A stretch of DNA of 64,000 nt from DASSUW01 sp963774155 (GTDB taxonomy: Bacteria; Actinomycetota; Thermoleophilia; Solirubrobacterales; Solirubrobacteraceae). The stretch's first letter is position 1, and every line of letters begins with the position of its first letter. The notes below the pieces were generated by a model that worked only from the letters and a program-made list of their open reading frames with translations, was not told the DNA's origin and made no database searches. The stretch is from the NCBI GenBank assembly GCA_963774155.1, contig CAVZDW010000006.1, positions 124,001 to 188,000 of the forward strand, in the 5' to 3' direction. A program made the translations under genes and the position numbers. Shown piece by piece: positions 18,819 through 30,582 of this stretch.

Positions 18819-20943
18819 ACGCCGTGAGAGACGTCTGGCCGGGCAGGCCGTTTCCCCTGGGCGCGTCCTGGGACGGGAACGGGACCAACTTCTCCCTCTT
18901 CTCGGAGCACGCCAAGCGGGTCGAGCTGTGCCTGTTCGACGACGAGGACCACGAGGAACGCGTCGAGCTGAGCGAGCGCACGGCGTTCAACTGGCACGTG
19001 TACCTGCCCGGCGTCGGGCCCGGCCAGCGCTACGGCTACCGCGTCCACGGGCCCTACGACCCGCGCGCCGGCCATCGCTTCAACCCGTGCAAGCTGCTGA
19101 TCGACCCGTACGCGAAGTCGATCGAGGGCAAGATCCGCTGGAACCGCGCGAACGTGCTGCCGTACGTGCCCGAGCCGGAGGCCGGCGACGACGCCGACCT
19201 CGAGCCGGACGACGACGACTCCGCGGTGGCCATCCCCAAGTCCGTCGTCGTCGACGACCGCTTCGACTGGGAGGACGACCGGCGGCCGGCGACGCCGATG
19301 GACCAGACGGTCATCTACGAGACACATGTCAAAGGCTTCACAAAGCGCCACCCGGGGGTGCGCGAGGATCTGCGCGGGACGTATGCCGGGCTGGCGTCGG
19401 AGGCCGCGATCGAGCACTTCCAGTCACTCGGCGTCACCGCCGTGGAGCTCCTGCCGATCCACCACATCGCCGACGAGTCGTTCCTGGCCGATCGCGGGCT
19501 CACCAACTACTGGGGCTACTCGACCATCGGCTTCCTGGCGCCGCACTCGCTCTATGCCGCGACCGGCATCCGCGGCCAGGAGGTGCGCGAGTTCAAGGGC
19601 ATGGTCAAGGCGCTGCACCGGGCCGGCATCGAGGTGATCCTCGACGTCGTCTACAACCACACCGCAGAGGGCAACCACCTCGGCCCGATGCTGTCGTTCA
19701 AGGGCGTCGACAACATGAGCTACTACCGGCTCATGCCCGACGACCCCCACCACTACATGGACTTCACGGGGACCGGCAACTCGCTCAACCCGGTGCACCC
19801 GAGCGTCCTGCGGCTGATCATGGACTCGCTGCGCTACTGGGTCGACGAATGCCGCGTCGACGGCTTCCGCTTCGACCTCGCCAGCGCCCTGGCGCGCGAG
19901 TTCTACGACGTCGACCGCCTCGCCAGCTTCTTCGACGTCATCCACCAGGACCCGATCCTCTCCCAGGTCAAGCTCATCGCCGAGCCGTGGGACGTCGGGC
20001 CCGGCGGCTACCAGGTCGGCAACTTCCCGGTCCTGTGGTCGGAGTGGAACGGCATGTATCGCGACGTGATGCGCGACTTCTGGCGCGGACAGGCCGGCGT
20101 GGCGGCGTTCGCCTCGCGCTTCACCGGCTCCAGCGATCTCTACGAGGACGACGGCCGGCACCCGTTCGCCTCGGTGAACTTCATCACCGCCCACGACGGC
20201 TTCACGCTCAACGACCTCGTCTCGTACAACCAGAAGCACAACGAGGCGAACCTCGAGGACAACCGCGACGGGACCGACGACAACCGCTCGTGGAACATGG
20301 GCGTCGAGGGCCCGACCGACGATCCCGCGATCGTCGCCGCGCGCGAGCGCCAGAAGCGCAACTTCCTCGCCACGCTGATCCTCTCGCAGGGCACGCCGAT
20401 GCTGCTCGGCGGCGACGAGATGGGCCGCACGCAGGGCGGCAGCAACAACGCCTGGTGCCAGGACAACGAGATCTCGTGGTTCGACTGGGAGGTCGACGAG
20501 GCCGGCGAGCGGCTGCTCGACTTCACGCGCCGGCTCATCGCCCTGCGGCGCGAGCACCCCGTCCTCCGGCGCCGCCAGTTCCTGCACGGCACCGAGGAGG
20601 AGGGCTCGGGACTGCCCGACGCCTGGTGGTTCCGCCCCGACGGCCGGCGCATGACCAAGCGCGACTGGCAGGATCACCACGTCGTCGGCATGTTCCTCAA
20701 CGGCGAGGAGATCGCCGCGCCGGACGAGCACGGCCAGCGGATCGTCGACGACTCGTTCCTGCTCCTCTTCAACGGCAGCCACGAGGACATCGAGTTCCGG
20801 CTGCCGCCGACGCGCTTCGGCCGCCGCTGGAACGTCATCCTGCGCACCGACGATCCGGACGCGCTGCCGGGCGCCCTGCAGTCCAGCGCAGGCGAGCACC
20901 TGTCGCTGCCCCAGCTCTCCCTGATGGTGCTCCAGCGCGAGAA

Positions 20944-20947
<4 letters not shown>
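18815..20947 (+). CDS. treX: Glycogen debranching enzyme (TreX/GlgX)
   Basis: A 710-residue GH13_11 isoamylase-type enzyme. The N-terminal CBM48-like part (PFPLGASWDGNGTNFSLFSEHA) is followed by catalytic motifs VDGFRFDLASAL (nucleophile), LIAEPWDVG (acid/base) and FITAHDGFTLNDLV. It cuts alpha-1,6 branches of glycogen to give linear maltodextrins for TreY. GTG 18815 overlaps the treZ stop by 4 nt, matching the overlap style of the cluster; GTG 18824 is an alternative. Its stop overlaps the treY TTG start by 4 nt. Confidence 0.95.
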
Positions 20948-22953
<2,006 letters not shown>

Positions 22954-23014
22954 GGGTCAGAGATAGGGGAGGTCCCCGACGCTCGATCGGGCGGCGGCCG
23001 CGAGGCTGCCCGGC

Positions 23015-24398
23015 ATGACCACCGCCACCACCTCCAACCTCGTCTCGTGGCTGCGCGCCGAGGGCTTCACGGGCCGCGTCGTCGAGCCGGGCGACGCCGG
23101 CTATGACGCCGCCCGTGCCGGCTGGAACGGCGCGATCGACCGCCGGCCCGCCGCCGTCGCCTTCGCGCACGACGCCGACGACGTCTGCGCCGCCATCCGC
23201 GCCGCGCGGGCCCTCGCCGTGGCGTTCACGATCCGCGCCGGCGGCCACTCGGTCTCCGGGCGATCGGTGCGCGACGGAGCGCTCTGCATCGACCTCCGCG
23301 GGCTCAGCGGCGTCCACGTGGATCCCGAGCGCGAGGTCGTGCGGGTGGGCGGCGGCGCGCTGCTCGGAGAGCTCGACGCGGCGACCCAGGAGCACGGCCT
23401 CGCCGTGCCGGCCGGGCAGATCTCCCACACCGGCGTCGGCGGGCTCACGCTCGGCGGCGGTCTCGGCTGGCTGATGCGCCGCCACGGCCTGACCATCGAC
23501 TCCCTGCTCGCCGCCGAGGTCGTGCTCGCCGACGGGCGGTTGGTCCGCGCGAGCCCGCACGGGCGCGCCGACCTGTTCTGGGCCCTGCGCGGCGGCGGCG
23601 GCGACTTCGCGGCCGTCACGAGCTTCGAGTTCCGCGCCCACCGCGTCGGCCCGACGGTCCTCGGCGGGATGCTCGTCTTCCCGTGGGAGCACGCCCGCGA
23701 GGCGCTGCGGGCCAGCCGCGAGCTGATGGCGACGGCGCCGGACGAGCTGACGCTCTTCGCGGCGCTGATCACCGCTCCGCCGGAGGCGCCGTTCCCGGCG
23801 GCGCTGCAAGGTCGGGCGGTCGTGGCGGTCGCCGTGGCCTGGTGCGGGGACCCGGCCGAGGGCGAGCGCGTGCTGGCCCCGCTCCGCGCGGGCCCGGCGG
23901 CCGCTCGACCTCGTCGCCCCGATGCCGTACGTCGCGCTCCAGTCGATGCTCGACGCCACGGCCCCGCACGGGTGGCGCTTCTACGACCGGCTGCACTACC
24001 TCCCGGAGGTCAGCGACGACTTCGTCGACGCGCTGCTCGCCGCCTTCGAGCGCGCGCCGACGCCGCACGCCCACGTGATGACGGCCTGGATGGGCGGCGC
24101 CGTCGATCGCGTGGCGCCCGGCGAGACGGCGTTCGGCCACCGCGGAGCGCGCGCGCTGACGTGGATCATCGGCTGCTCGGGCGACGAGCCGATCGACGCG
24201 ACGGCCGACTGGGTGCGCCGCACGTGGGAGGCCACGGCGCCGTTCGCGGCCGGCGGCGTCTACGTCAACGCCCTCGACGCCGACCGCCCGGTCCGCGACG
24301 CGTACGCCGACGAGGTCTGGGAGCGCCTGCTCGCGGTCAAGCGCCGCTACGACCCCGACGGGGCCTTCAGCGGCAACGGGATCGGCGAAGCGCCGTGA
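23015..24398 (+). pseudogene. FAD-binding BBE-type oxidase, frameshifted near 23894
   Basis: The N-terminal FAD_binding_4 domain is intact (IRAGGHSVSGRSVRDGALCIDLRGL near residue 70, where the His and a later Cys-like site bind FAD in relatives; VGGLTLGGGLGWLMRRHGL). The C-terminal BBE domain (PMPYVALQSMLD onward, ending in YDPDGAFSGNGIG) is one frame later. One extra C in the run at 23893-23895 accounts for the shift. Corrected length is about 460 residues. Relatives oxidise alcohols, sugars or alkaloids with O2. The stop lies 4 nt from the convergent LuxR gene. Confidence 0.82.
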
Positions 24399-24402
24399 GC
24401 CG

Positions 24403-25983
24403 CTAGAGCCCTTCGCGCACGGCGAGCGCGGCGGCCTCGGCGCGGCTGCGCACGCCGAGCTTGGCCAGCACGCGGCCGACGTGGTGCTCGGCCGTCTTGG
24501 GCGCGATGACGAGCCGGTCGGCGATCGCGCCGTTCGAGAGGCCCGCGGCGATCAGCTGCAGGACCTCGCGCTCGCGCACGGTCAGCTCGTCGCGCTCGCC
24601 GCGGACCGCCGTCCGCCCGCCGCCGCCCAGCTCCCGGACCAGGGCGGCGGCGCGGTCGGCCTCGCCGCGCGCGCCGAGCGCCTCGAAGGCGGCGAGCGCC
24701 GCGCGTGCCGAAGCGAGCGCGAGCGGCGAGCCGTCGGCGGCCTGGACGCGGGCGAGCGCCAGCCGGGCGCTCGCCTCCTCGAACGGATAGCCGAGCGCGG
24801 CGAACCGCGCGACGGCGTCGGCGAGCTCGATGGCGGAGCCCGCGATCCGGCCGGCGAGCAGCGCCGCCTCGGCCCGCAGGTCCTCGCGCGCGGTGCGCTC
24901 GGCCAGCGCGCGCAGCGCCTCGGCGTCGGCCCGCGCGGCCTCGTGGTCGCCGACCGCCAGCGCGAGCGCGCCGCGGAGGCCGACCAGGTCGTCGTCGCCG
25001 CCTTCGAGCAGCGCCCGCGCGTGGGCGAGGTCGCCGCGCTCGAGCTGGAGGCGGACGAGCGGGGCCAGGGCGCCGGGCTCGTCCTCGAGGCCCTCGAGCA
25101 GCTGCGCCGCCTCCTCGAGGCGTCCCTGGCGCAGCCGCAGCCCGGCGAGCGTGGCCAGCGGCAGGGTGCGACCGGCGCCGCGCCGCCGGTCGGGGCGGCG
25201 CTTGAGCGCCTCCACGAGCACCGCCTCGGCGCGCTCCCATTCCCCGGCCCGGACGAGCACGCCGCCGTAGATCCCCCGGCACCAGCCCTGCACCGGGATG
25301 AAGCGGCGGCGGTCCGTGAAGGCGACCACCTCGTCGCACCACTGCGCGGCGCGCCGGAGGTCGGCCAGGCCGTCGCAGACGACGAGCGTGGTGCAGCAGG
25401 CGTCGCCGCAGGCCAGCGGGTCGCTCGTCTCGCCGCCGAGCGCCACGGTCATCGCCTCGTCCAGCAGCGCAAGCCCGTCGTCGATCCGGCCCTGGCGGAC
25501 GACCGAGCGGCCGAGCTGGGCCAGGGCCATGCACTCGACGTCGGGGTCGCCCAGCTCGTGGGCGATGTCGAGCGCCGCGCGGGAATGGCGCTCGGCCGTC
25601 GCGGGGTCCGCCGCGCGCTTGGCTTCCTCGATGGCCAGCCAGCCGGCCTCGTTCGAGCTCGCCGCGCCGGCGAGCAGGCGCCGCGCCCGGGCCAGCCAGC
25701 CCGCCGCGGCCGCATCCTGCCCGTCGATGCGGCTCTCGCTGGCGAGGTAGGTCGCGATCCGGCCCGCGCCGCGGTCGTCGCCGCGCCGCCGGTACGCGGC
25801 GAAGGCCTCGCGACGGCGATCGATCGCGGCGTCGCGCTCGCCCAGCCACCACAGCGACTGGCCGAGCCCGTCCAGCGCGTCCGGGTCGTCCGCGTCCTCC
25901 GCGAGCGCCGCGGCGAACGCGTCCCGCGCGGCCGCCCAATCGGCATCGGCGAAGTGCTGCCACGCGGCATCCAGGCGGGCCAT
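24403..25983 (-). CDS. TPR-containing LuxR-family transcriptional regulator
   Basis: A 526-residue protein. The first 430 residues are Ala/Leu-rich helical repeats (ARDAFAAALAEDADDPDALDGLGQSLWWLG and similar) of TPR/MalT-like type. The C-terminal LuxR helix-turn-helix is at about 460-520 (TVREREVLQLIAAGLSN, then IAPKTAEHHVGRVLAKL). It lacks the N-terminal AAA ATPase of full MalT/LAL regulators. The frame is open to 26052; ATG 25983 starts the helical region. Neighbours give no clear target. Confidence 0.83.
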   Translation of the reverse strand: MARLDAAWQHFADADWAAARDAFAAALAEDADDPDALDGLGQSLWWLGERDAAIDRRREAFAAYRRRGDDRGAGRIATYLASESRIDGQDAAAAGWLARARRLLAGAASSNEAGWLAIEEAKRAADPATAERHSRAALDIAHELGDPDVECMALAQLGRSVVRQGRIDDGLALLDEAMTVALGGETSDPLACGDACCTTLVVCDGLADLRRAAQWCDEVVAFTDRRRFIPVQGWCRGIYGGVLVRAGEWERAEAVLVEALKRRPDRRRGAGRTLPLATLAGLRLRQGRLEEAAQLLEGLEDEPGALAPLVRLQLERGDLAHARALLEGGDDDLVGLRGALALAVGDHEAARADAEALRALAERTAREDLRAEAALLAGRIAGSAIELADAVARFAALGYPFEEASARLALARVQAADGSPLALASARAALAAFEALGARGEADRAAALVRELGGGGRTAVRGERDELTVREREVLQLIAAGLSNGAIADRLVIAPKTAEHHVGRVLAKLGVRSRAEAAALAVREGL

Positions 25984-26087
25984 CTCGGCCCACAGTCTGA
26001 CCCCACCCGCAGCCGGCGGCGAACCGAACCGCGTTTGGTCGGAAGGCCGCATTCACGGAGTTCGTTGCACTTGCAACGCTTCACGTC

Positions 26088-26504
26088 ATGAGCGCATGGA
26101 TCGAGATGGAGGCCGAGAAGGCGTTCGCCCGAGCGCGCGCTCCCCGGTTCCTGCGCCGCTGGATGAGCAGCTGCCGCGACGCGTGCCGGCAGCTGGCGGT
26201 GTTCGACGAGGCCTGCCGGACGGCGGTCGCGGGCACGCTGCGCGGGGCGCACGAGGTCCCGCTCGACGCGATCCGCGGCACGGTGGAGCCCAACCGCGCA
26301 TCCGCGTTCGACGGCAGCTTCCGCCCGAGGGCGCAGACCCGCTGCCGCTGGCTGCGCGTCTGGCGCGCCGAGCGGGAGGGCGCCGCGCTTCCGCCGATCT
26401 CCATCGTCCGCGTGGGCGACCACTTCGCCGTCCGCGACGGCCACCACCGCGTGTCGGTGGCGAAGGCCAGCGGCCGGACGATGATCCGCGCGGTGATCGC
26501 GTAG
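26088..26504 (+). CDS. Small ParB-like domain protein
   Basis: A 138-residue protein whose last 40 residues (ISIVRVGDHFAVRDGHHRVSVAKASG) match the core GHHRv motif of ParB/sulfiredoxin-like N-terminal domains. The N-terminal two thirds are basic and helical with two Cys (SSCRDAC). This family of small stand-alone proteins is common in actinobacteria, but its role is not established. It is divergent from the LuxR gene. Little more can be said. Confidence 0.6.
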   Translation: MSAWIEMEAEKAFARARAPRFLRRWMSSCRDACRQLAVFDEACRTAVAGTLRGAHEVPLDAIRGTVEPNRASAFDGSFRPRAQTRCRWLRVWRAEREGAALPPISIVRVGDHFAVRDGHHRVSVAKASGRTMIRAVIA

Positions 26505-26520
26505 GCGTAACGTCCGTGCG

Positions 26521-26697
26521 ATGGCGCCTCCGTGGCAGTTCCTGCTTCGCGCCGCCGCGGTCATCACGGGCCTGACCCTGCTGCTCATCGTCGACGTGCG
26601 CGGGGCGATGTTCTACTTCGCCTGGAGCCTCATCGTCCTGGCCCTGGCGAGCGAGGCCGCGGCCACGCTCGTGTACTGGCTCCGCGCTCGCTCCTAG
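26521..26697 (+). CDS. Small two-helix membrane protein
   Basis: An ATG-initiated 58-residue frame, 16 nt after the ParB-like gene. It has two hydrophobic segments of about 18 residues (around VITGLTLLLIVDV and FAWSLIVLALAS) separated by a short charged turn and ends in WLRARS. The clean frame and membrane-protein composition support coding. The function is unknown. Confidence 0.5.
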   Translation: MAPPWQFLLRAAAVITGLTLLLIVDVRGAMFYFAWSLIVLALASEAAATLVYWLRARS

Positions 26698-26719
26698 CCC
26701 AGTAGCCTGCGGCCCCGCG

Positions 26720-27901
26720 GTGCGCGTCCTGATCCTGTCCTGGGAGTACCCGCCGATCGTCGAGGGCGGCCTCGCGCGGCACGTGCGCAAGCTCTCCGAG
26801 GAGCTCGTGGCCCGCGGGGTCGAGGTGCACGTCGTCACCCGCGGCGGCGGGCGGCTCTCGGCCAGCGAGGAGCGGCATGGCGTAGCGGTGCACCGCGTGC
26901 GCGAGCCGGACTTCCCCAAGGACGATCTCGACGCCTTCATCGCGTGGGTCGAGCACATGAACGCCGACATGCTCGCCGCGGCGCTCGACCTCGACGGCTC
27001 GTTCGACGTCGTGCACTCGCACGACTGGCTGGTGGCCGACGTGGGCCGCGCCCTCGCCAAGCGCTTCGGCGTGCCGTGGCTCGTGACCGTCCACGCGACG
27101 GAGTACGGCCGCCACCAGGGCTGGGTCGACAAGCACCCCCAGTCGCACATCCACGCGGTCGAGCGGCGGATGGTGCGCGAGGCCGACCGCGTGATCACGT
27201 GCTCGGCCTACATGCGCAACCACGTCGCCGACGTCTTCGGCGTCCCGGCCAAACGGGTCACGGCCATCCCGAACGGGATCGACCCGACCGACCTGCAGCC
27301 GATCGAGGACCTGCCGCGCCTGCGCGCGCAGTTCGCGGCGCCCGACGAGAAGCTGATCATCCTCGTCGGCCGGCTGGTCTACGAGAAGGGCTTCCACCTC
27401 GCGCTCGACGCCATGCCGCGGCTGATCGAGCGGCTCGGCAAGGTGCGGTTCCTCGTCGCCGGATCGGGCACCGCCGAGGCGGAGCTCAAGCAGCAGGCGG
27501 AGCGCCTGGACCTGATGGAGCACGGCTCGTTCGTCGGCTGGACCGGCGACGACGTGCTGCACTCGCTCTACCGGATCGCCGACCTCTGCCTCGTCCCGTC
27601 GCTCTACGAGCCGTTCGGCCTCGTGGCGCTCGAGGCCATGGCCTCCGGCTGCCCGTGCATCGTGGCCGACACGGGAGGCCTGCGGGAGGTGGTGCCGGGC
27701 GGGCGTCGCGTCGGCCTGCGCTTCCGGGCGCGCGACCCGCGCTCGCTGGCCCGCATGGCCGAGCAGCTCCTCAGCGACGACGCGCTGCGCGACCGCCTGG
27801 TGGCCGAGGCCGGCGAGTGGGTCCTCAAGTTCGACTGGGCCGACACGGCCCGCCAGACCGCCGCGGTCTACGACGTGCTGCGCGGCGCCCGCGTCTCGTA
27901 G
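26720..27901 (+). CDS. Glycosyltransferase family 4 (GT-B), GlgA/GlgM-like
   Basis: A 393-residue GT-B enzyme. The N-terminal half starts VRVLILSWEYPPIVEGGLARHV with the Gly-rich acceptor loop. The C-terminal nucleotide-sugar domain has GRLVYEKGF and the E-x7-E motif in PSLYEPFGLVALEAMA. The YPP-x3-GG start is shared with glycogen synthase/GlgM-type enzymes, so a role in glycogen or capsular glucan is plausible next to glgB and treXYZ, but acceptor and donor are not proven. GTG start. The 3' end overlaps the convergent hexapeptide protein by 34 nt. Confidence 0.85.
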   Translation: MRVLILSWEYPPIVEGGLARHVRKLSEELVARGVEVHVVTRGGGRLSASEERHGVAVHRVREPDFPKDDLDAFIAWVEHMNADMLAAALDLDGSFDVVHSHDWLVADVGRALAKRFGVPWLVTVHATEYGRHQGWVDKHPQSHIHAVERRMVREADRVITCSAYMRNHVADVFGVPAKRVTAIPNGIDPTDLQPIEDLPRLRAQFAAPDEKLIILVGRLVYEKGFHLALDAMPRLIERLGKVRFLVAGSGTAEAELKQQAERLDLMEHGSFVGWTGDDVLHSLYRIADLCLVPSLYEPFGLVALEAMASGCPCIVADTGGLREVVPGGRRVGLRFRARDPRSLARMAEQLLSDDALRDRLVAEAGEWVLKFDWADTARQTAAVYDVLRGARVS

Positions 27902-28395
27902 CTCCCGACCACCTCGCCGGCCGCCACGCTCGCCAGGATCGTCGCGTGCGCGCCGATCCGCGCGCCGTCGCCGAGCACGACCGGCGCGCTGCGCAGCGGC
28001 TGCTGCCGCGTCGGGCGCTCGGCATCGTCGAACGTCGGCTCGGCGTCGGCGATCATCGCCCACTCGCCGACCACGCAGTCGGCCCCGACGTCGATCCCGG
28101 CCAGCGCGACGATGACCGCCCGCGCGCCAACCTGCGTCCGCGGGCCGATCCGCACGTCGCCGCCCGCCGCCTCGATCCGGCAGCCGGCGCCGAGCAGGCA
28201 TCCGTCCTCCAGCACCACGCGGCCGCCGCTCGCGTTCACCTGCGCGCCGCGCTCCACCTGCACATTCCCGTGCACCTGGAGCCGCCCGCGCGCCGCGAGC
28301 CTGAGCCGCGCGAGCCGCACAGCGGCGCGCCGGGACGGCGGCTCGGGGACGATCGCGTCGGCGCCGATCGGAGGCTTAACAGGACGTGCGCGCAT
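27868..28395 (-). CDS. Left-handed beta-helix (hexapeptide-like) protein
   Basis: A 175-residue protein with tandem short beta-helix turns (VHGNVQVERGAQVNASGG, VVLEDGCLLGAGCRIEAAGG, IGPRTQVGARAVIV, IGAHATILASV). The pattern resembles acyltransferase or carbonic-anhydrase LbH folds, but no catalytic His in the usual place was recognised. It may be a scaffold or an acyltransferase paralogue. The frame is open to 28566; ATG 28395 is chosen because the repeat region starts soon after. Convergent with, and overlapping, the glycosyltransferase. Confidence 0.6.
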   Translation of the reverse strand: MRARPVKPPIGADAIVPEPPSRRAAVRLARLRLAARGRLQVHGNVQVERGAQVNASGGRVVLEDGCLLGAGCRIEAAGGDVRIGPRTQVGARAVIVALAGIDVGADCVVGEWAMIADAEPTFDDAERPTRQQPLRSAPVVLGDGARIGAHATILASVAAGEVVGSYETRAPRSTS

Positions 28396-28431
28396 GCAAC
28401 CCTGAGAAGGGGTATACCGGGTGGTGCAGTG

Positions 28432-28581
28432 ATGCCGACCATCCTCACCGTCCTCGCCGGCGCCGCGCTCGGCGGAGGAGCCCTCACGGGGCTCACCGTG
28501 CTCGTCGTGGCGGCGGTGATCGCGCTGGTCCTGCTCGGCGCAGCCAACGGGCTGCGCTCGCTCCATCAGCTCATGGACTAG
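28432..28581 (+). CDS. 49-residue single-pass membrane peptide
   Basis: An ATG frame of 49 residues dominated by one long hydrophobic segment (TVLAGAALGGG through LVLLGAANG). It lies divergent from the beta-helix gene, with a GGTATACC palindrome about 14 nt upstream of the ATG. Codon use is like the neighbours. The function is unknown and the coding call is tentative. Confidence 0.42.
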   Translation: MPTILTVLAGAALGGGALTGLTVLVVAAVIALVLLGAANGLRSLHQLMD

Positions 28582-28591
28582 ACGACCGGCT

Positions 28592-29416
28592 CTACGCGGC
28601 GATCCGCCGCTCTGCGAGCGGCCAGCGCACCGGCAGGCGCGTCTGCGCCGCCGGGGTGACGACGAGCACGAAGCCGTGCCGTGCGGCGATCTTGCGGGCC
28701 GTGTCGGCGCCCAGCGAGCCCTGGCGCTCGAGCAGCAGCGCGGGCCGCCCGTCGACCTTCAGCTCGCGGTGGAACGAGACGATCGACGTCGAGCACGGGA
28801 CGTGGTGCGGGTAGCGGCCGCGGTTCGCGCTCTCGTCGAAGTGGCCGATCATGACCGCGTCCGTGCGGCCGACGAACTCGCGCCGGATCTCGTTCATCTC
28901 GCAGTGGGCCGCCTCGGCCACGCCGGTGCGGTGCGAAGAGCGGTTCGCCGAGGTGATGAAGAGCAGGTCCTCGCCGAGGCGGTCGAGCACGTCGCCGACC
29001 AGGAGGTTGGAGCGGCAGCGCACCCCGGGCGTGATGTGCTGGACGGTGCGGACGTTGCCGTCCATCACGGTCAGGTGCTCGGGGACGATCCGGGAGGCCG
29101 GGCCGCGGAAGCCGATCGGGCCGAGCGACATGAACTCGCTCATGAGCAGCGTCAGCGTCTCGGGCTCGGTGCCGCGCGGCACGCGCTTCCAGTCGAAGGC
29201 CATGTGCAGGCGCGCCGGGTCGCTCGTGACGCTGCCGGCCTGGCCGAGCGGGCGGCCCTTGAGCCGGTTGATGCGCAGCACGGAGGCGTGGTCGGGCCGC
29301 GCCGCCAGCGCGCAGAAGTTGCCGAACCCGTAGAACAGGGCCGCGCCGCCTGCGGCTGCCGTCGCCGCGAGGCGTCGGTCGGCGGGGCGCGAGAGGGAGA
29401 GGTCGCGGTTCACCAC
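28592..29416 (-). CDS. Sua5/YciO/YrdC-like domain protein, divergent
   Basis: A 274-residue protein retaining the signature elements of the YrdC fold: KGRP (in INRLKGRPLGQ, about residue 53) and S-A-N (in ITSANRSSHRTG, about 157). True Sua5/TsaC enzymes make threonylcarbamoyl-AMP for the t6A tRNA modification. Here the usual N-terminal TETVYGLG-type motif is changed (ALFYGFGNF) and the C-terminus is unlike Sua5, so it is probably a paralogue with another role. It starts at one of two adjacent GTG codons (29416 or 29413). Confidence 0.62.
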   Translation of the reverse strand: MVNRDLSLSRPADRRLAATAAAGGAALFYGFGNFCALAARPDHASVLRINRLKGRPLGQAGSVTSDPARLHMAFDWKRVPRGTEPETLTLLMSEFMSLGPIGFRGPASRIVPEHLTVMDGNVRTVQHITPGVRCRSNLLVGDVLDRLGEDLLFITSANRSSHRTGVAEAAHCEMNEIRREFVGRTDAVMIGHFDESANRGRYPHHVPCSTSIVSFHRELKVDGRPALLLERQGSLGADTARKIAARHGFVLVVTPAAQTRLPVRWPLAERRIAA

Positions 29417-29474
29417 GTCAACATGGCGCCGTCCGCTTGCCGAAACCTTGGCGCGCCCTTGGCGCGCGCTCAGG

Positions 29475-29615
29475 TCACACGAGACGCGGGCGGAGCGAGG
29501 GGCGGAGCGACGGGAGCTTGAAGGTGCGCTTCGGCTTCTCGGCCTTGGCGCGCCGCCACTCCTTGAGGGTCGCGCCCTCCGGGATGTCGCACTCGATGTA
29601 GTTCATACCGGTCAT
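29475..29615 (-). CDS. 46-residue basic protein
   Basis: A short frame starting at ATG 29615 (or ATG 29606, three codons later) and ending at TGA 29475. The acidic N-terminal part (MNYIECDIPEGATLKEWRR) is followed by a Lys/Arg/Pro-rich tail. The composition and sharp N-terminal start suggest a real small protein. No family was recognised. It lies between the YrdC-like gene and the DsbA-like gene on the same strand. Confidence 0.5.
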   Translation of the reverse strand: MTGMNYIECDIPEGATLKEWRRAKAEKPKRTFKLPSLRPSLRPRLV

Positions 29616-29709
29616 CGCAGGATCAAGACTCCCACCGCGGGCCCGTCGTGCCGATGCGGCTGTCTGGTGTCTGCGTGGGGGTCAGCCGTACCCGCGATGT
29701 CGTGCTCGC

Positions 29710-30582
29710 TCAGGCTCCGGTCCAGAGCGCGTCGTTGCCGAACGGGCGGCGCGTGGCGGCGCCCGAGGCGACGGCGGAGATCAGCTCGTCCTCGGTCGCA
29801 TCGAGGTCGGCGGGCCGCAGGTGGCGCGCGCGGATCGCCGCCACCTCGGCGGTGGTCAGCCCGTCCGGGAACTCGGCGAGGATCTCCTCGACGGTCTCGG
29901 CGGGCTCGCGCCGCGTCAGGCTGCGGTCCAGATTGGCGATGGCGACGTCGTAGGCCTCGACCGGCTGGAAGCCGCCGACCTCGAGGCTGCTGCCGTCCGA
30001 CGCGTCGAGGATCAGGCTCGGCGCCGTGAAGCGCACGGCGCCCTCGGGCGTCGTCGCCGAGCGGCCCTGGAACTCGGTCGGACCGCCCGCGGCCGTGGCG
30101 GTGCGCGCTCGGTCGGCGGCGAACGCCGCTTCGGTCTCCGGCTCCGCGGCGGCCGCGACCAGCGCCGCGGGGTCGATCCCCGGCACCCACTCCAGGGCCG
30201 CCTCGATGCCCTCGGGCTCGTCGAGCGCCATTGCGCTCGTGAACTGCGCGAACTGCAGCGCGCGGAAGACCGCGAGCTCGCGCTCGGGGGCGACGCGCCG
30301 CGTGGCCACGACGACCCGGCACATCGGCCACGTGCCGTGCGGCCGCTCTCGCGGCTCGGTGGTGAACGGCATGCCGCGCCAGCGGAAGGAGCGGTAGCCG
30401 CGCGCCTGGGACTCGCCGGTGTAGCCGCGCTGGATGTAGCGCTCCGCGGTCTCGCTGAGCCCGATCATCACGTGCTGCCATTCGAGCTGGTCGCCGTACC
30501 GCCACTGCAGGACGGCGAACGCCGGGCTGGCCGACCAGGCCCACGGGCAGCCGGGGTCGGAGAAGTGCGTGACGGCGATCAT
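29710..30582 (-). CDS. DsbA-family (FrnE-like) protein with a single active-site Cys
   Basis: A 290-residue thioredoxin-fold protein with an inserted helical domain, as in FrnE/2-hydroxychromene-2-carboxylate isomerase relatives. The active-site region reads FSDPGCPWAW (about residues 7-16): the first Cys is present but the second Cys of C-x-x-C is Ala. A monothiol isomerase or glutathione/mycothiol-transfer role is more likely than disulfide oxidation. No signal peptide, so cytoplasmic. ATG 30582 overlaps the DUF3817 stop by 4 nt. Confidence 0.78.
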   Translation of the reverse strand: MIAVTHFSDPGCPWAWSASPAFAVLQWRYGDQLEWQHVMIGLSETAERYIQRGYTGESQARGYRSFRWRGMPFTTEPRERPHGTWPMCRVVVATRRVAPERELAVFRALQFAQFTSAMALDEPEGIEAALEWVPGIDPAALVAAAAEPETEAAFAADRARTATAAGGPTEFQGRSATTPEGAVRFTAPSLILDASDGSSLEVGGFQPVEAYDVAIANLDRSLTRREPAETVEEILAEFPDGLTTAEVAAIRARHLRPADLDATEDELISAVASGAATRRPFGNDALWTGA

